Origin: Asterias amurensis
Taxonomy: Eukaryota > Echinodermata > Asteroidea > Forcipulatida > Asteriidae
Length of the DNA stretch: 64,000 nt
Assembly (NCBI RefSeq): GCF_032118995.1
Contig: NC_092651.1
Span: forward strand, 13,107,285 to 13,171,284
Reading direction: 5' to 3'
The position numbers and the translations under genes were made by a program. This document shows, piece after piece, positions 1 to 14,141 of this stretch (positions are counted from its first letter, which is position 1; the number at the start of each line of letters is the position of its first letter). Below the pieces are notes generated by a model. That model saw nothing but the letters and a program-made list of their open reading frames with translations, was not told the DNA's origin and made no database searches.

Positions 1-3000
1 CTAATTCAGCGGGGAAACAATTAACCCCTTTTGACAATTTGACTTTTCCAATCTTTAGTGTGTGCTCTTTTGTTAAATGAAATTATAAAAGTGGGTTTCT
101 TTTCCATACCAGTATGTAATACAAAAGGTTGTTCAAGAGAGACTGTATCATGAAGCTTTCGTGGTCAACCGACGTCCGTTGATTGGTTCATTTGAAGCTA
201 TGGATATGCAAATGAGGAATGGTCGTCACACATATCAATGACAGTGCTCAATAATGATTGGTTGAATCATGTGGTTGTAACCAATGAGCTCCAATGGGCC
301 CAAGTATAGCTCCCTTCCCCGGATGGGAACTACATTAAGATTCCGCATCTCACAAAAATTTAATCTTCCCCGAGGGGTGGGTCGCACCAGGGAATTTGAA
401 CTGGGTCAAAAGTTTGCTTGGATGCTGACTTGGGCGCATTCTGTGAATAATGGTCCGAACTAGTAGACAAAAATAAAGAGGGAAATATGGGGAAAATTGG
501 GTCACAACTTGTTTGAACTTGAGTGATTTTGACAAAACCTGGAATGAGTTGTTGACTTTCCCGGTGACAGTGAGGGACAGATAGCCCGAACTATCGGCCC
601 AGCGTCTTGTGTCAAAACACAGCACTCCAAAAGGTGTAAGACCCAAGTGTGTTTATGCCAGGGGTTGGTATCGACTTCAATTTCAGGGTAGGGTACATGT
701 GCGGCAAGAAGTTTTATTATCTAGATCGGAGCAAAAGTGCAACTTGGGAAAAAAATCTATTAGACAGAGATTTCTCCCCGGGCTAGTCCTGTCTGCTTTA
801 AGACTTATCTGGGGTTACACTTGGATACATGAGATCATCCCAGTGAGTGTTTGTCGAAGGAATTCCATACGATTGACAAATGAAATGGAGACAGAGCGTA
901 ACTGAGGGGCGGGGCCACAAACCGTATGCTCAGGGGGTTGACTCCGAGCGGTAAATTCCTCCCATGGTGGTCGGTTGTTAAGTTCTTGTTCACATGGGTG
1001 GGTTTTTTTCAGAGGTGTTGCTTGAAAGGGGCTACTCGATTACAATAAATAAACATTGTTTGATATTCTTTCAAACATGGACTTGGGGAATATAAATACC
1101 TGTACCCAAAACATATCCCATATACAACGGTAACATTGTGTCCCTCCCCCGCCCTATTCATGTGGTCCACACCTCTCGACACAATAACTGACCCAGTTTG
1201 TACAGTGAAGGTAAACTGATCTAGTGTTGAAAACTCTTGAAAAGCTCGTTAAAGACTCTTAGCTTTAAGATCCCTGTATATTCACACAGTCTAACCGATG
1301 CTTTATTCTATCTGACAGTCTTGTGGTCTCTTCCAATGCTCCTGGTATGTTTACGGCAGTCCGCATTCCTACTGTTCTAATGTCTTGTGACATTTTCGCA
1401 TACCAGATTCCTTCTGCCTTCCTTATTGTTTTGATAACGGGAGCTTGATCATGACGTATATCTCAATACATGTCCGCACGTCTTCATCTGGTCCTCTGCC
1501 AGCAACGTTCACTTCACCCCATGATTTTCCCAACACAGAACAATATTATTCCAGTAGACAAACAAACACAGATTATGTGTTGACTACCTGGTCGCCCATG
1601 CCAAAAAAAGAAAAATGCATTTGTATCCTGGGGAATATAAAACGATCTAATGACCAGGGGATTCGAACATGAGCGAACATGAGGCAGACACATGCAGATA
1701 TCTACCCCAGGGGTATCCACGCTCAGGTAGATTAAGGTATGAGGGGTCGGGGTTGCGTTAACTCTTGCCCTAAGTTGAGAACGAGGACAGACAAATGCAC
1801 GTTTTCCTTTTTTTTCATAAAATGTAGCCCACTCCTTTCGCTCTGAGGTGTTTTTGGTGTCTTTTCCGGCCTTGTTTTTGAGCCTTGTTTTTTTCCGAGG
1901 ACGGATTAAAAATAATCTTAGATTTGCACGAGTGGAAAGTAAAATGTTATTTCTGGGAGCGGCAGGGTCCGCTACATGTGGATTGAATTGGAGGAGATCT
2001 ACCCGTTTGTTCCCTTGCATACGGTTGATTAGAGTCGGGGTCCAGACACGCCCAACTGACACTTGCAATTATGTATTACCGTTCAATCTTTATTCTATTG
2101 GGATGACTTTAATTGCAAATGACTACTTGCAATGCATAGGGAATACACAAGCTACAAGTTTTTCAATATTTCGCGAGAAGGATTTTTTTCTCGGGGTAGA
2201 AGACTTGTGTCGAGGCGTGCTTTATTAAATGCAAGAGTCATGTTCGCGGGCGCAATCTGGGTACTGGGGATGCTCGTGGTAAATTACATCCAACATTGAG
2301 TTAAACGTAAAATGATGCCCTAAACATTATACTGGTCTATACATTAAAAAAATGCCTATGCGTGAAATCCTCCCTCTTTCTCCAAATGTCAATCCTCTCG
2401 ATTGAGTACGAAGAACATTTAATACACATGTTAGACCTTTTCACTGTTTTTGAAATCAATACTTTCAGAATAAGAACAAAATATTTGTTTTGTTAAGTTT
2501 ATATATGTTTATTGCATTCGTCGACCACGGCACAGTAGAAAACTCGCACGCAAAAAATCAAAGTGACGAAAAGTTTCACATTTTCTTGAGTGGTTTTGTC
2601 CATGCCGTGTGGGTAGCTCCTATAGTTCTGTAATGTATACAGCAGATCACGTAAGTCGAGCAAAGTAACCAAGGACTTCATTATATTTTGACAAACAAAA
2701 TATCAAAAAAATATTATCTAAAGTCAGTGGCTTGTTACAAAGATTCAACATTGTCACGTCCAGTAAACGTAAACCCGACCTATTTATAAAAAAGTAGAAT
2801 CTTTGTTAAATTGGGTTGACTACGTATGTTTACCAGGTTCGACTACTATTCTAAAGGTTAGGGCACCTCATGGGAAACGTAAAGTCTACTTCGTTACCCC
2901 GGTTTCGAAGTATTTGAACAGTTCCGGTATTAAGGAAACCTTCAAAACGCTCCAGTAAATTTAATCCCGCTTATAGACATTGTGTGCTCAGCAATCAGTC

Positions 3001-4340
3001 CTTAACAAACAGCCCGGATCTCCAAATGTGGCCCATCGAAACCATTTTGATTATGTTTTGATGGGTTCTTCCCATGAAGAGCTCAGCTTGGTCGATTCCT
3101 GGGTGACCTACTGACATTTTCACAATTCTCTGTTAACCAGTTAGTTTGTCATTTTGGTGGAAATTCAGAGCTATTCAATGAAGGTCTATGTGGGGGGGGG
3201 GGGGACAAAGGCTCTAGAAGGGGGGCTACCGCCACCCCTGCCCCCCCCCCCCCCAACCCCACACTGATGCCTCAGGTGCGAATTATAAACAACATTAATA
3301 AGTTATATAAAATGAAATAAGTGGATTTGGCTGACTGAGACTCATAATTCAAAGGCTGTCATCAAATCGTGGATATGGATTTTTTCTAACTCGACCCCCC
3401 CCCCCCCACTCTGAAAATGTCTGGTTAAACCATACTTACTCCCTAAGACTGCTTTTTGTTGGCCGAGACACTGGAGTGCCATCAGATGGCTGTCACTTTT
3501 CTCTTTGATTTAGTATGGCAATTAACGATCTGTTGAAATGCCCTGCGTTTACTCTACCCTCGATGAAATATTAATTATCATAAGTTCTTTTGTGCCCAAA
3601 AAATAAAGTGTTAATAGATAACCTGCGTCAAGCGTTCCGCAAGTTGTCAATAATAATACACACCAAGTGATACCGTATTTAACACCTTACCCCCAAGTCG
3701 CAGTTGTTTGGGGAAAATTGATTTTGAAGGTTGAATTTCCCCAAACCTGGTCTGGCCGTGCATACGCGCCTACCATCGTTTCGAAACAGCAAAATATTTT
3801 TAAGTGCACAAATAAATTACAGCCAGTATCAGCCTACGGGTCAATGATCCGACGTTATTCGAATAAAGGTCACCATTTAATATCACAAGGAAGCTCCAGG
3901 GAAAGAAAAATATGATCAGAAAAGTACGAAGGCCGTTTACTGGCTCTCCATAACCCCCCCCCCCCCCCCCCAACCCAACCCCGGTGATTTCACGCACTGA
4001 CGAGAGCACGACTACCCCATTAGCGAATTGATTTGTAGAAGAAGAACGACCGGAGTCGTTGCCGTCAATTCACGAAGCCTGCTGGTCGGCTGTGCTGAAA
4101 TTCCTCATCCATTTTACCTCATTGGTTTGTTTTCGCATTGCGGCTTCGGTATGAACAATGAAAAGCCCACTCTCATCAAAACTGCCATATTAACTTCTTT
4201 AAGAATTCATCAAAAAAGTACAAGGGAACAAACTGATTTGTTGACCATTAGGCCTATGGGTGAGTGCTTTTGACCACTGGTGTAATACTACAGGGAGCTT
4301 TCAAAATCAGACATTTCAACACAACTTTTCTTTAAAACCT
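1..4340. other. Upstream intergenic DNA, no gene recognised
   Basis: No open frame here resembles a protein family I know, and none has a convincing exon structure; the longest frames (about 100-180 codons) lack compositional or motif support. The stretch contains long mononucleotide runs: G at 3192-3204 followed about 40 bases later by C at 3241-3254, C again near 3395-3407 and 3955-3971. Such runs are hard to sequence, so local lengths are uncertain. I see no RNA gene or clear transposon end. Confidence 0.6.
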
Positions 4341-4359
4341 AGGATTCGAACTGCAGCTA

Positions 4360-4500
4360 GCTACCTGGCAATCTCAGTGGTCTATAGTTGGTCAGATACT
4401 GCTCTAGAATTGCAACGGTCTTGGGTTCGGATCCCACCAGAGTAATGCTTGTAAGTTTGTGTCACAGAGCTCGGGAAAGCACTGAGTTTACATAGCTTTT
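4360..4500 (+). repeat. tRNA-derived SINE head (diverged)
   Basis: The segment has a tRNA-like promoter pair: an A-box-like region around 4377-4396 and a B box at 4426-4437 (GGTTCGGATCC, one change from the consensus GGTTCGANTCC). It is followed by a non-tRNA body with no cloverleaf 3' arm, so it reads as a SINE head rather than a working tRNA gene. Boundaries are approximate. Confidence 0.45.
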
Positions 4501-5868
4501 AACACACAGCGATGCAAATGTAGCATGTATTAAAACAAAATATTATGTTTTCATTTCCAAACATTAATAACCACCATGAAATCTTGACCTACATGCAAAC
4601 TCTGCAAGTGGCAGTTGAGCCGTCATTGACGTGAGTAGATAACAACTTTTCTGGTGGAGATCACGGGACGAAGCGGGAACATCCCAGTCAGGGTACGGGA
4701 TGTTACAGCAGTGTTGACGGCCAAAGATTAGCCGTCAATGCTACTCAGGAATCGGGACGCTGGACAAACCAACATCAAAGTCAACCAATTCTGATGGAAG
4801 GAATTGCCAAATTTGGGAGTATTTTCCATGGGATTTTGTAACCACTGCTCTGCACTTTGAAGGGTTATCAACACAAGCTTATCAAATAAACCCACGTCAC
4901 CATGGAATATTATGTGTTTTATTAAGTTTTAAAAAGGTACGTTGAAGGGTTTAAACGTGGGACTAAAACGAAATCCACCTCTTAAACTCAAGTAAATCAA
5001 ACCAAATTTTGTTTGCAACTTCACCGAAGCTATAATATAAATACATTCTCCCAGTCAATTCGGTAATTGTTGTCATAAATAATATGACATTCTTGTAAAT
5101 AATAGTTCCCAAAAGGTCGATGCCACTAAAGAAGTCAAGGCCGAGCATGTCATTTGAACAACATCCAGGGGGCACGGGCTAATGTTTCAATTTTGATTAC
5201 CATGCACCTGTGATAGAGTAATTGCTCCTTTTCAAAGTCGTGCTAGGTCCACAAGTTTCATTTTACTATAGAAAGGTTTTCGAGTTTTTTTCCTTTGCAT
5301 GTGCGACAAGGCATTGTTTCGACTAGACGATGTTAAATTGCAGACACAGGTGAGCAATTATGTGACATTTATGTGACGTTTTATGTTTCATTAAGGGAGT
5401 TGAGGTATTTCTAAAAATTGTGTTCATTTTTAAGATAAAAATGTGACCTCGACCCTATGTTGAAGCAATCGTGTTTTGAAAAAAGCGAAATAGCTGACGT
5501 CTGTGGAGTATAATTGTGCAAAACAAAAATCAAACATTCAAGTTTCAGAGCCATTAATGATACTTTAATGTCAATTCATCTGGAACATTCATGAAACATG
5601 CAACGTTAGCTGTCGCGATGATTCATAACTGATCAGTCGAGTTATGCAAACATTCGATTAGCAACTGCACATAAATCAAAAGGGTGATTAGTGTTGGAAA
5701 ACATTCATGTTGATTAATGTTCACAACATAGTTGATGATTTATTTTTATTTTTATGAGCAACTGGATGCAACGGGGATGCATTCCCACGTCAGCATTTGA
5801 TATACTGTTTGTCTGGCACATTCACCGACATGAGGCACGTGGGGCTATTTCCACTGGTGGTAATAACA
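4501..5868. other. Intergenic DNA, nothing recognised
   Basis: No coding exon, RNA gene or bounded repeat that I can support was seen. The only frames present are short and of AT-rich composition without motifs. Confidence 0.5.
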
Positions 5869-6175
5869 TCGAAATCTTATATAGCGCACGTAACTACCAA
5901 ACAAGGTACTCAAGGCGCTGAGTATATACAAACTTTCAGAGAGATAGATTATTGCAGTGATGAATTCTGAGACCCAATTATTTAGCACATTGTAAGGGTT
6001 TACAAGTTGCTACGGCGCATACAGCAGCCACAGCTAGAACACCGGGGCGAACCCCTTTCGATAAGTGCACTGGGTTATTTTACATGCGTTACACAACACA
6101 TGTGACCAACGGCTTTACGTCCCATCCGAAGGTCGAAGCGATGGTTACGTGTCTTGCTTAAGGACACAAGTGTCA
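5869..6175 (-). repeat. SINE body, tRNA head missing
   Basis: The sequence matches, with scattered changes, the body of the complete element at 28,060-28,448: shared blocks include the start (tatagcgcaygta), the middle (aagtgcactgggtt) and the block gtcttgctt.aggacacaag. The tRNA-like head that follows in the other copy is absent after about 6175, so this copy is truncated at its own 5' side. Strand follows the head of the complete copy. Confidence 0.65.
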
Positions 6176-9100
6176 CGGCTGGTACACAGTATTTCCCCAA
6201 CCACCCTACCCGCACCCTCTTCTCACTTGAGGCTTAAAGGGTTTCATGAGGGGAACCTTACAACTATCTTGAAGATAGCAATGTACACTTCTTGTTGGGG
6301 TTCTGAGAAGAACCTTGATAGGTCTCGACGTTTCGAACAGTGTGATATGTTGGTCGTCATTAGAATGCTGGCCAAATGCTCAGGAATAACAACTTGTTCC
6401 AATCAACATGTCATTACATGTTTATCACCCGTAATTATATAGTTTGATCTCATCATCAACTATGTGTCAACTTTAATTTTTACTCTCTGTTTAGCTCTCT
6501 CTCTCTCTCTCTCTCTCTGTTGCCCTTCCTATAATATCTCAATCATCGAATAATGTATTGTGAATTTCGAGACCCTAATTCCAAAGATTTGATCGCTACA
6601 CTCTCGTTGGTGCCATAATAGGGTACTCGGAAAACCTTGATATAGATTACAACTACATAAGACCCTTCCGGTAGAAAAGATTAGTATTAAGCCCAAAAGT
6701 GGGCTTAATGCGTAACTGATCCACCCAATCAAATGGGTTTATGCCAATTTGTATACAAATCCGTAAAATGAGCTCGCCGTTCCGTCTGCACATGTTACTT
6801 CAAAATAACTCGATGTGCTAAAAGCAGTGGGAATGTTAACACAAGTGTTCCTAAAAACGCTTTCATTTATTTTTTATATTGAGACTGAATTGATTTTAAC
6901 TGTGTATTATGATCTAGAATGTTCAAAGTGACCGACCGGTATCCGATTGTATTTTGAAGATTGGGAGCTAAAGATTATTCAAAACTCGAAGTATGCTTCT
7001 TTCAAATGGAACAACAAGCAAACAAGCTATCAAATTGGCTCAGCATCTCCATCTGAAATAACAAGAAGGTTTTTTAATGAAATTACTTAATTGCGATACG
7101 GATACTGTACAATGTTCATTGATACATCAACCACCACCAGACAACTATATTAAGTATTATATTCATCAATAGTCTAGGAAATGGTCATAATAGCGTCTAG
7201 CGGTCGGGTAAATGGGAGGGGGTGTCATACCGCCAGACGCCATTTTTCATACCCCAAGGGTGAAATTCTCGGTTATCATTATGACCACTCAAAAGCAAAT
7301 ATTTACCCTTGGTGAGAAAGTGTCGCTTCTTCACAAATACAGCGTCTATATAGCCGACTGGGAATTCAAACAGTGGTCTCAAAATGGTCCCCTGTGGACA
7401 TCTTCTTTTTGGAGCGGGCAATTGTAGCCAACCTCCGGGTTACAAAGTGTCACTCTAATCGCCCGGACAGGTCAGTTTTTTGCAACAGACGAATACCTTT
7501 TAAAACTTTCAGTTTCTGTGTTTGTTGTGATGACGGACACCAGACAAGTGGTCTCCTACTATCGCCTACTTTTTGTTGGATAACGCAATAGCACCAAAAA
7601 GTATGAAGAATCTCATTGGACACACCGACATTAGGAATGACTTCGTGCTGAAACTAAACTAAAATAGTAGAAGGAATAAAGTCGTGGAACTTGACATCAT
7701 AAATAGTAAGGCTCCTGTGTCACCAAAGTTTGAACCTCAGAAAAAAAAATGTTATGAAGGGTACGAAAAAATGACGATAGGTATTGCCTACTTTTCTTTG
7801 ATTTAAAGGCAAGGTATATACCTTTGATTTCTGAAACCATTCGATTGTTTTAATCCTGTATATAAGTGAAAATGTATGCAGTTCAACTAATGTGAAAAGT
7901 TCAATTCGAAAGGTGGTCGCGGTTTTGAGATACCGCCAAGTGAAATGTCCTGCGCCGAGAAACGTTACTGACGTAACGCTTCTCAGATTCAAGTTTGGGA
8001 GCATTAAAAGCGATACATTTTTACATAACCACATTACTTCGGAGTGAATGTTTCTCTCTATACCCTCGAAAGATGCTGTATGCTTCAAACCAAAGGTTAT
8101 TACTGTCACTATTAAGAAGTCCAAACGAATATACCTTTAAATAACGGTTGGCTTTAACACTTTTTGCATTGGGGATTCCTTCTAATACACCAATGGGATG
8201 TTACTTCTTTATAGTATGGTATACTCCAAGGGGGTAGGAGGAAGTAAACCCGACCTCAACTCTTGGTATTGCCGCAATAATTTTCAAGATGCAATTACAG
8301 GGACAGGGGGACGGTCCAGGGTGGAAGGTCTACACGGGTTCTCCTCCTCCAATCAGATAGGAAATTGCAAACGACATGTCTGAGGAGGTCCAAGCTGATT
8401 GAGTAAATCAAGCTGACAAAAAACAATGTCAAAGTCGGAACAGTCTACGCTTTCACGACACGGCGAATTAGACCAGTCTCGATGATAAATTACTGGCTTT
8501 AGTAAATTAATTCAGTTAATTGAAAGGGGTACGTGAAAGTAGCTCAATAGTTCCCCTACACTTTGTCCATAAAATGAGCATGGTAAATTTAGTAAAGCCA
8601 ATGTTGCGACTGTGATTTTCATCTGTAATGACTTCTGACAGTTGTAACTAACATGTTTCAGATGTGTATAAAAAAACATTTGATATTGATAGTTGTTTTG
8701 AAGTACAGTGCAGAGAAAACGAAAACACACAACTCCTACAATTATAGTCAGTCTGCCAACAATGATGGAGTGTACATTAATACCAACACTTATTTCAATA
8801 ACTTCGAACAATGTATTTGTGTATAGCACGTTTAACTTGATGACAATGTTGTGCACATCAACCAAACCGCCGACAAATAATGTTTTTTAATTTTTTTGTT
8901 TCGCTTGGAATGTATTTTGATGTTAATTAAAAAACTTTAAAAATAAAAAATAAAAATGTTTTTCATAAATAAACCATTGTCGACCACGCTGTTTGCCGTT
9001 TCTCACAAAATATTTTTGCTGCAGTTTTAAACGGCACCTTAATTGGCTCAATTGGTCTGGAAATTTATCAAATTGCCCCAAAAGGGTCTCGTTATTGGTG

Positions 9101-10463
9101 TCGGTGTCGGGTTGGGAGTCTATCAGTCAGTTGTGATTTATTCAACAACCCTTTGGCTAGTAGCGTTTCTGCAGCAGGGTGTTTGTGCCAACTTGTTGTT
9201 TTTTTACCTCAATTGGGATCAGGATCAACCAAGTCTTTTCGTGTATTTGTTTTACCTTGGGTTAATCTAGGAAGGAGCCATGGTATTAATATAACTTGTT
9301 TTCTCATGCTTGTTTTCGCACTTGTTTTTCAGAAGACCCATGCCTGATTTGTCTCAGTTATGAAGTATTGTGATTTGAATATTTAAAGAAATTATCTTCA
9401 CAATCTACCGAAATATGACAATTTAAAACAACTCACACACTTAAACATCTGCAAGGGGGTAATAAACAAGAACAACAACTTGTTACTCAAATGTTGGTTG
9501 AGAAAAGCTGTAAACTTTAATTTGTTACGAAAATTATTTCCTGCAAGGATAGTGGGTATTTCACGAATGTTTACACACCCTTTACAACAAATTTCCCCAC
9601 TACACCCGTACATGAGTTCGATAGTTCACTGAAATATCTCAGAAAACCGGCAAAACTTCAAAGTGTGACGATTTCCTCGAGAAATTGTTAATAATACCCA
9701 ATCTCATCGTCCTCCCATTGCTGAAACAACACGGCATGCTGAGAAAGAAAATTGCACTGCAGCTGGCTTGTCGAATAACGATATGTTGAACACCACCAAA
9801 TTACATGTTTACATGTTTCCCAGAAACAGCAAGAGGTGTTATCTCAGGTAACCTGATGAGCTTGAAGTGATAGTGTCTCAAATTAAGGTGACTGGGGTCA
9901 AGGGTGCAGGGTATGCCTGGAACGGTAAGCCTGGGTTACTGGCAGAGGGCGCCCTATGCTCAGACTAGGGCTTCCGTTTGAGTATTAAGATGTCCGTGTG
10001 GCTACAGTGCACTCACAGTGAACCTTTAACTTCCGATGTCCGTGGAAGCAGACATTATTGCGAAATGCTCCTTTTTAAGATTGTTGAACATAAAGGTCAA
10101 TTTATGCTCCGGGAACTTAAATGTTTCGCTTCATAAATGGGTTAAAAAAGTTACCGACATAATAATGCGCATGTCTGTTTAATGTCACAAGCCCGTCAGA
10201 CTGGGAGTCGTCATTTTTTGAATGGAAAGAAAAGTGGAAAAACATAATTAAAAGTCGGAGGTAAGATGTAAGGTGGGCAAAGCTGATAAGACTCGAGTAA
10301 CACGCGAGGTACAGAGGATCAACACTGGACCATCATTCATCAAATCCAACAATCGGAAGACTTTTCTAAATTAGCAATTTGCCTAGAAAAATAAACAGCT
10401 GACCTTGGTAGTGAATTTTCATTAATCAAGCTAGTATCCCCAATCCTGTTTTCGAGACTAAAA
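6176..10463. other. Intergenic DNA with a CT microsatellite, no gene recognised
   Basis: A (CT)n microsatellite occupies about 6495-6518. Around 8890-8970 there is a very AT-rich stretch. Frames here of up to 134 codons show no recognisable domain and no flanking splice pattern, so none is called. No RNA gene was seen. Confidence 0.5.
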
Positions 10464-10725
10464 CGTCTCAAGTACAAACCATGGCAAATCTTCAAAACTA
10501 CAGCGTCTCAAGTACAAACCATGGAAAAACTTCAAACTACAGCGTCTCAAGTACAAACCATGACAAATCGTCAAAACTACAGCGTCTCAAGTACAAACAA
10601 TGAAAAATCTTCAAACTACAGCATCTCAAGTACAAACAATGAAAAATCTTCAAACTACAGCATCTCAAGTACAAACCATGAACAATCTTCGAAAAGCATC
10701 TTGAGTACAAACAATGGAAAATCGC
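10464..10725. repeat. 39-bp minisatellite
   Basis: About seven imperfect units of roughly 39 bp stand head to tail; each carries the core ctcaagtacaaaccatg followed by an aatcttcaaa-type block. The period is a multiple of three, so one forward frame stays open and encodes a 13-residue Ser/Asn/Thr-rich repeat. That open frame is a by-product of the period; there is no sign that it is a gene. The last unit is degraded. Confidence 0.8.
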
Positions 10726-13190
10726 ACAGTACAATTATTTAGCGCTAAGAAACGACCCAGCACACTTGTTTTGACATTGTTCAATCCCGTATGTCGTATC
10801 AAAAATATATACGGGCAGAAACAACACATTTATTAAACATACTTTCGGAAAACATAGTTATTGTATATAAGGCGTTGTTAAAACCCATGGGATCAACATT
10901 GGTGAATGGGTCTTAATACATAACAAAAGGTCACCTAGAAGGTCTGTCGTTGGGTTTTGACATACGGTGGAAGTTATAATCCAAATGGAGGTCAGGAAAA
11001 ACGGATGGGCTTTATATCCCCCGGATGAGGTAATGTCTATTATTAGCTCCTTCGTGACTGAGTATCCCTGGATGTGGGGATTCCCCAATTTAAATCCCAG
11101 ACTTGACATTAGAAGAACATTAATGTTAAACGTGTTATAACTGTCTTCATGGCAGCAAATACAACGAACCAAACTAGAGGGTGGCAATTAATGTATTTTT
11201 TCAAATCAACGATTTCAAACCTCCAAAGGTATATTCTGAAACATGTTTAACTCCTTTGCAAAATTTGTTGGATGAACCAATAAATTATTCTCTAAAAAAC
11301 AATTTAAGAATGAGTTTTTGCAAACTTAGGCCTACTATTACTTACTGGACTGTTCCGTTGTTTTTTTTTTGGTTTTTTTTGGTTTTTTTTGCAACTGCCA
11401 GCTAACCTGATGAAAGAGTGGAGAGTAGTCTAATCTCTAGAACATCTCTTTAAATATCATAAACCTTTACTGTCTTAAAATTCATACAAACCTGATGGGG
11501 GCATCACCGGTGTCCTTTCCTCCTGGATGATCTGCTCTCTCTCTCTCCTTTCGTAGTATTTCGTCGTCTTTACTTTTGTTTACCCTTTTCGTGTTCGCAG
11601 CGCTCAGAAATACGTGGTTTATGTGGTTACTTGCAATGAGCTCTATCTATTAAGTTTATTGACTTAAGAGCATGTTGACATTCAGATGTGATGTATGGCT
11701 GATATAAGACATGTACAAATAACAAATTTAACTTATCTAACTTTATAATCTACGCCCTAATCAATCATTAATCGTCAAATGAATGTTGATTGGACTTAAA
11801 TAGTTGACTGCATGATTACTTATAATACTAAGAGCCACAAATTTAAAGCACATCAGCGAAGGGGAAAATGGCATAATCTTTATTTATTTATTAATAAATT
11901 TGTATTTAGTTTATTAATATTATTATTATATATGTTTGGGGAGAGGGAGGGGTTAGGGGTTATTAAATAATGAAAACAAAATCTGAAAAATTATTGTTGA
12001 TTTCTATGAGTTAGGTTTTTACGTTTCCAAGTGTTACACTGTTTTGACATTTTATAACCATGGCAACTATAAACATGACAACTGACGACTTATAGTATCA
12101 AACCCCGACAGAAATTTCCAGTAAGACTATAGTCTCCAAATTCAAAACATAGTTGGCTTCGACCAATATGCACATCAAGAAATGCCAAGAAACTCTGGAG
12201 TCACCTTGAAAACTCTACAAGCAAGGACAACACTAAAAAGGTCACCCAACATTGTGAGTTGAGAGGGGGGCAACAAAAGGGAGGGACTCTGCAAGAGAAC
12301 GGGTTAGATCTTCTCTTACCATTCGCAGACTTCACCTTGTCTTGAACTTGAATTAGGTCAACTTGCATTATCCGACCTCCACTTTTGCGCTCTATTAATA
12401 TTATTACTTTTATTTACTAAGGTAAATAATTATATTTTTTGACCAGCAGTAATTTGCGGAGCCATCACAACTCACATAAAAAACACTAGAAGAAACTTTA
12501 TGAAAACTGTTTAAGATTGCGTTTCCATTCGGGAGATGAACACACATTTTACGAGCAATAAAACCGTACAATTATCACAGTGGTGAATGAAGTGGAGGTC
12601 AGATATACTGCAGAATTGTCTTTACCTTGGTCCTTTGGTGAACTCCAATGTACGTCCACAAACCACATAATCCATAGACTTCTGCAACCGTGTCTTCTGT
12701 TTATAGATGGAATACTTAACTTCGTACTGAAAGTTCAACGGTGAATTTTGTGTTGAACACTGCTGTTTTAGTCAAAACTATCCGTCCAGTGATAAAACAA
12801 CGCACAAGGTTCATAGTTCGTGTTCTGCTGGCATTCACCATGACTTGGTCAAGCCTTAGGTGTAGAATAATCACAATTCATAACATAAAACAGTTATTGT
12901 CAACATTATTGTACATTAATTTTTCCAAATGTACATGATTTGTCATAAAGTCGAGACAGCTCCGAAGTACAGGAACACTCGATCTTTAAAGGTAATATTT
13001 CTCGCTCGAACTGTTTTAAGAATTTGCAACGAACTACATTGTTAGAAGATCTATAGCCAAAAGGCCGAGAAGCGATCTTATCAAGACGTTTCCATCAAGA
13101 TGTTCTATGGGGTGTTGGTTTATCATCCACCGATTTGTTTTAAACATAATACCCCCGAAATTGGACAAAACGTAATTTTGGGGGAGTGCG
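10726..13190. other. Intergenic DNA, no gene recognised
   Basis: AT-rich, with T runs near 11361-11392 and a short AT-rich tract near 11880-11935. A block at about 12635-12690 (aactccaatgtacgtccac core) recurs at 13,580-13,640, showing a short dispersed repeat. No coding exon can be supported. Confidence 0.5.
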
Positions 13191-13545
13191 TTAGAAAGTC
13201 ATTTTGGGCAAGTTGTTTGCAGAAATCGGGCTTGCAATTTCAAAATAATTATTCGCTTTATGCAAATCATTAGTGAAACGGCACTTTACTTATTTATAAT
13301 TATGCACTACATTGATTGACTCCGGGTTTTTTGTAAACGTTTATTTAACGTTAGATTCCTGCAAATTACTTGCCAACCATGACTTCAACTACGTATCGAA
13401 AATACCCCCTTGCCAAATCGATACGTGTCAAAAAAAAAAAACATTTACAATTTTGGCTGGAAACCTCTTGATATGGTTCATCCAGCCCCGGGAGCCATAA
13501 GCACAAAGTGGCTCTGTTAAAACAATAAAGACAGGTGAAAAATCA
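13190..13545. mobile_element. Foldback MITE, diverged member
   Basis: This stretch is a diverged relative of the palindromic element at 14,142-14,635. It shares the internal block around 13,217-13,430 (including taattattcgc and atgacttcaactacgta) and the right end (ccccgggagccat, acaaagtggctct). Its left end is eroded, so no full inverted repeat remains. Confidence 0.6.
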
Positions 13546-13879
13546 AGCCATAACTTATGCTTTTAGGTACTTTTATTTTGGGAACTCCAATGTACGTCCA
13601 CATTATTATCCATTGACTTCTGCAACTGTCTTCGTCAGGAAAAAGCGACGTCCAATCCCACAGAGCTATGAGATACGGCCGGCCGGCCATTGCTGCCCTC
13701 CAGACTCCAGTGTGCTATACAGCCAGCTCAAATCTGAATGCCACTTGACTGGAATGCAATTCGATTCGTCACAATGAGCATTTGAAAACACCGCTTAACT
13801 CCTCATTTGCATAAACACAGAAGGTATTGTGTGAGGTGGAATTTCTATCACCACCTGGTTTCACGTGTCTGTCTCTAGG

Positions 13880-13920
13880 TGTGTTTTTTTTTTTTTTTTT
13901 TTTTTGGGGGGGGGGGTTGC
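13880..13920. repeat. Poly(T)-poly(G) run
   Basis: A run of about 23 T is directly followed by about 10 G. No element boundary accompanies it; length is probably uncertain in the assembly. Confidence 0.7.
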
Positions 13921-14141
13921 ACGATAGGCTTTTTTGGGGGGTCATGATATTGAGGAGGCCTGATAAATTAATTCTGCTTTAAAGTTGGTCGTTTTTGGAT
14001 AGTATTTTCCTGAGGTAATTAGACTGCGTTTGAAATGTTGTTCTTTTCCCTTCAAATTTCAACAGAGGGCCGTGTTAGATTTCGAAATGCCAAAAGTGTT
14101 TTAAACGAGAGGGCGGTATTTATCCGTACTTACTTTTTTTT

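Noticed and set aside
1514..2068. 184-codon minus-strand frame, the longest in the window
   Set aside because: No domain or family resemblance and biased low-complexity residues (long Phe run at its end); overlapping frames on the other strand are similar in length, as expected by chance.
10521..10742. 73-codon Ser/Asn-rich frame
   Set aside because: It is the translation of the 39-bp minisatellite, not a gene.
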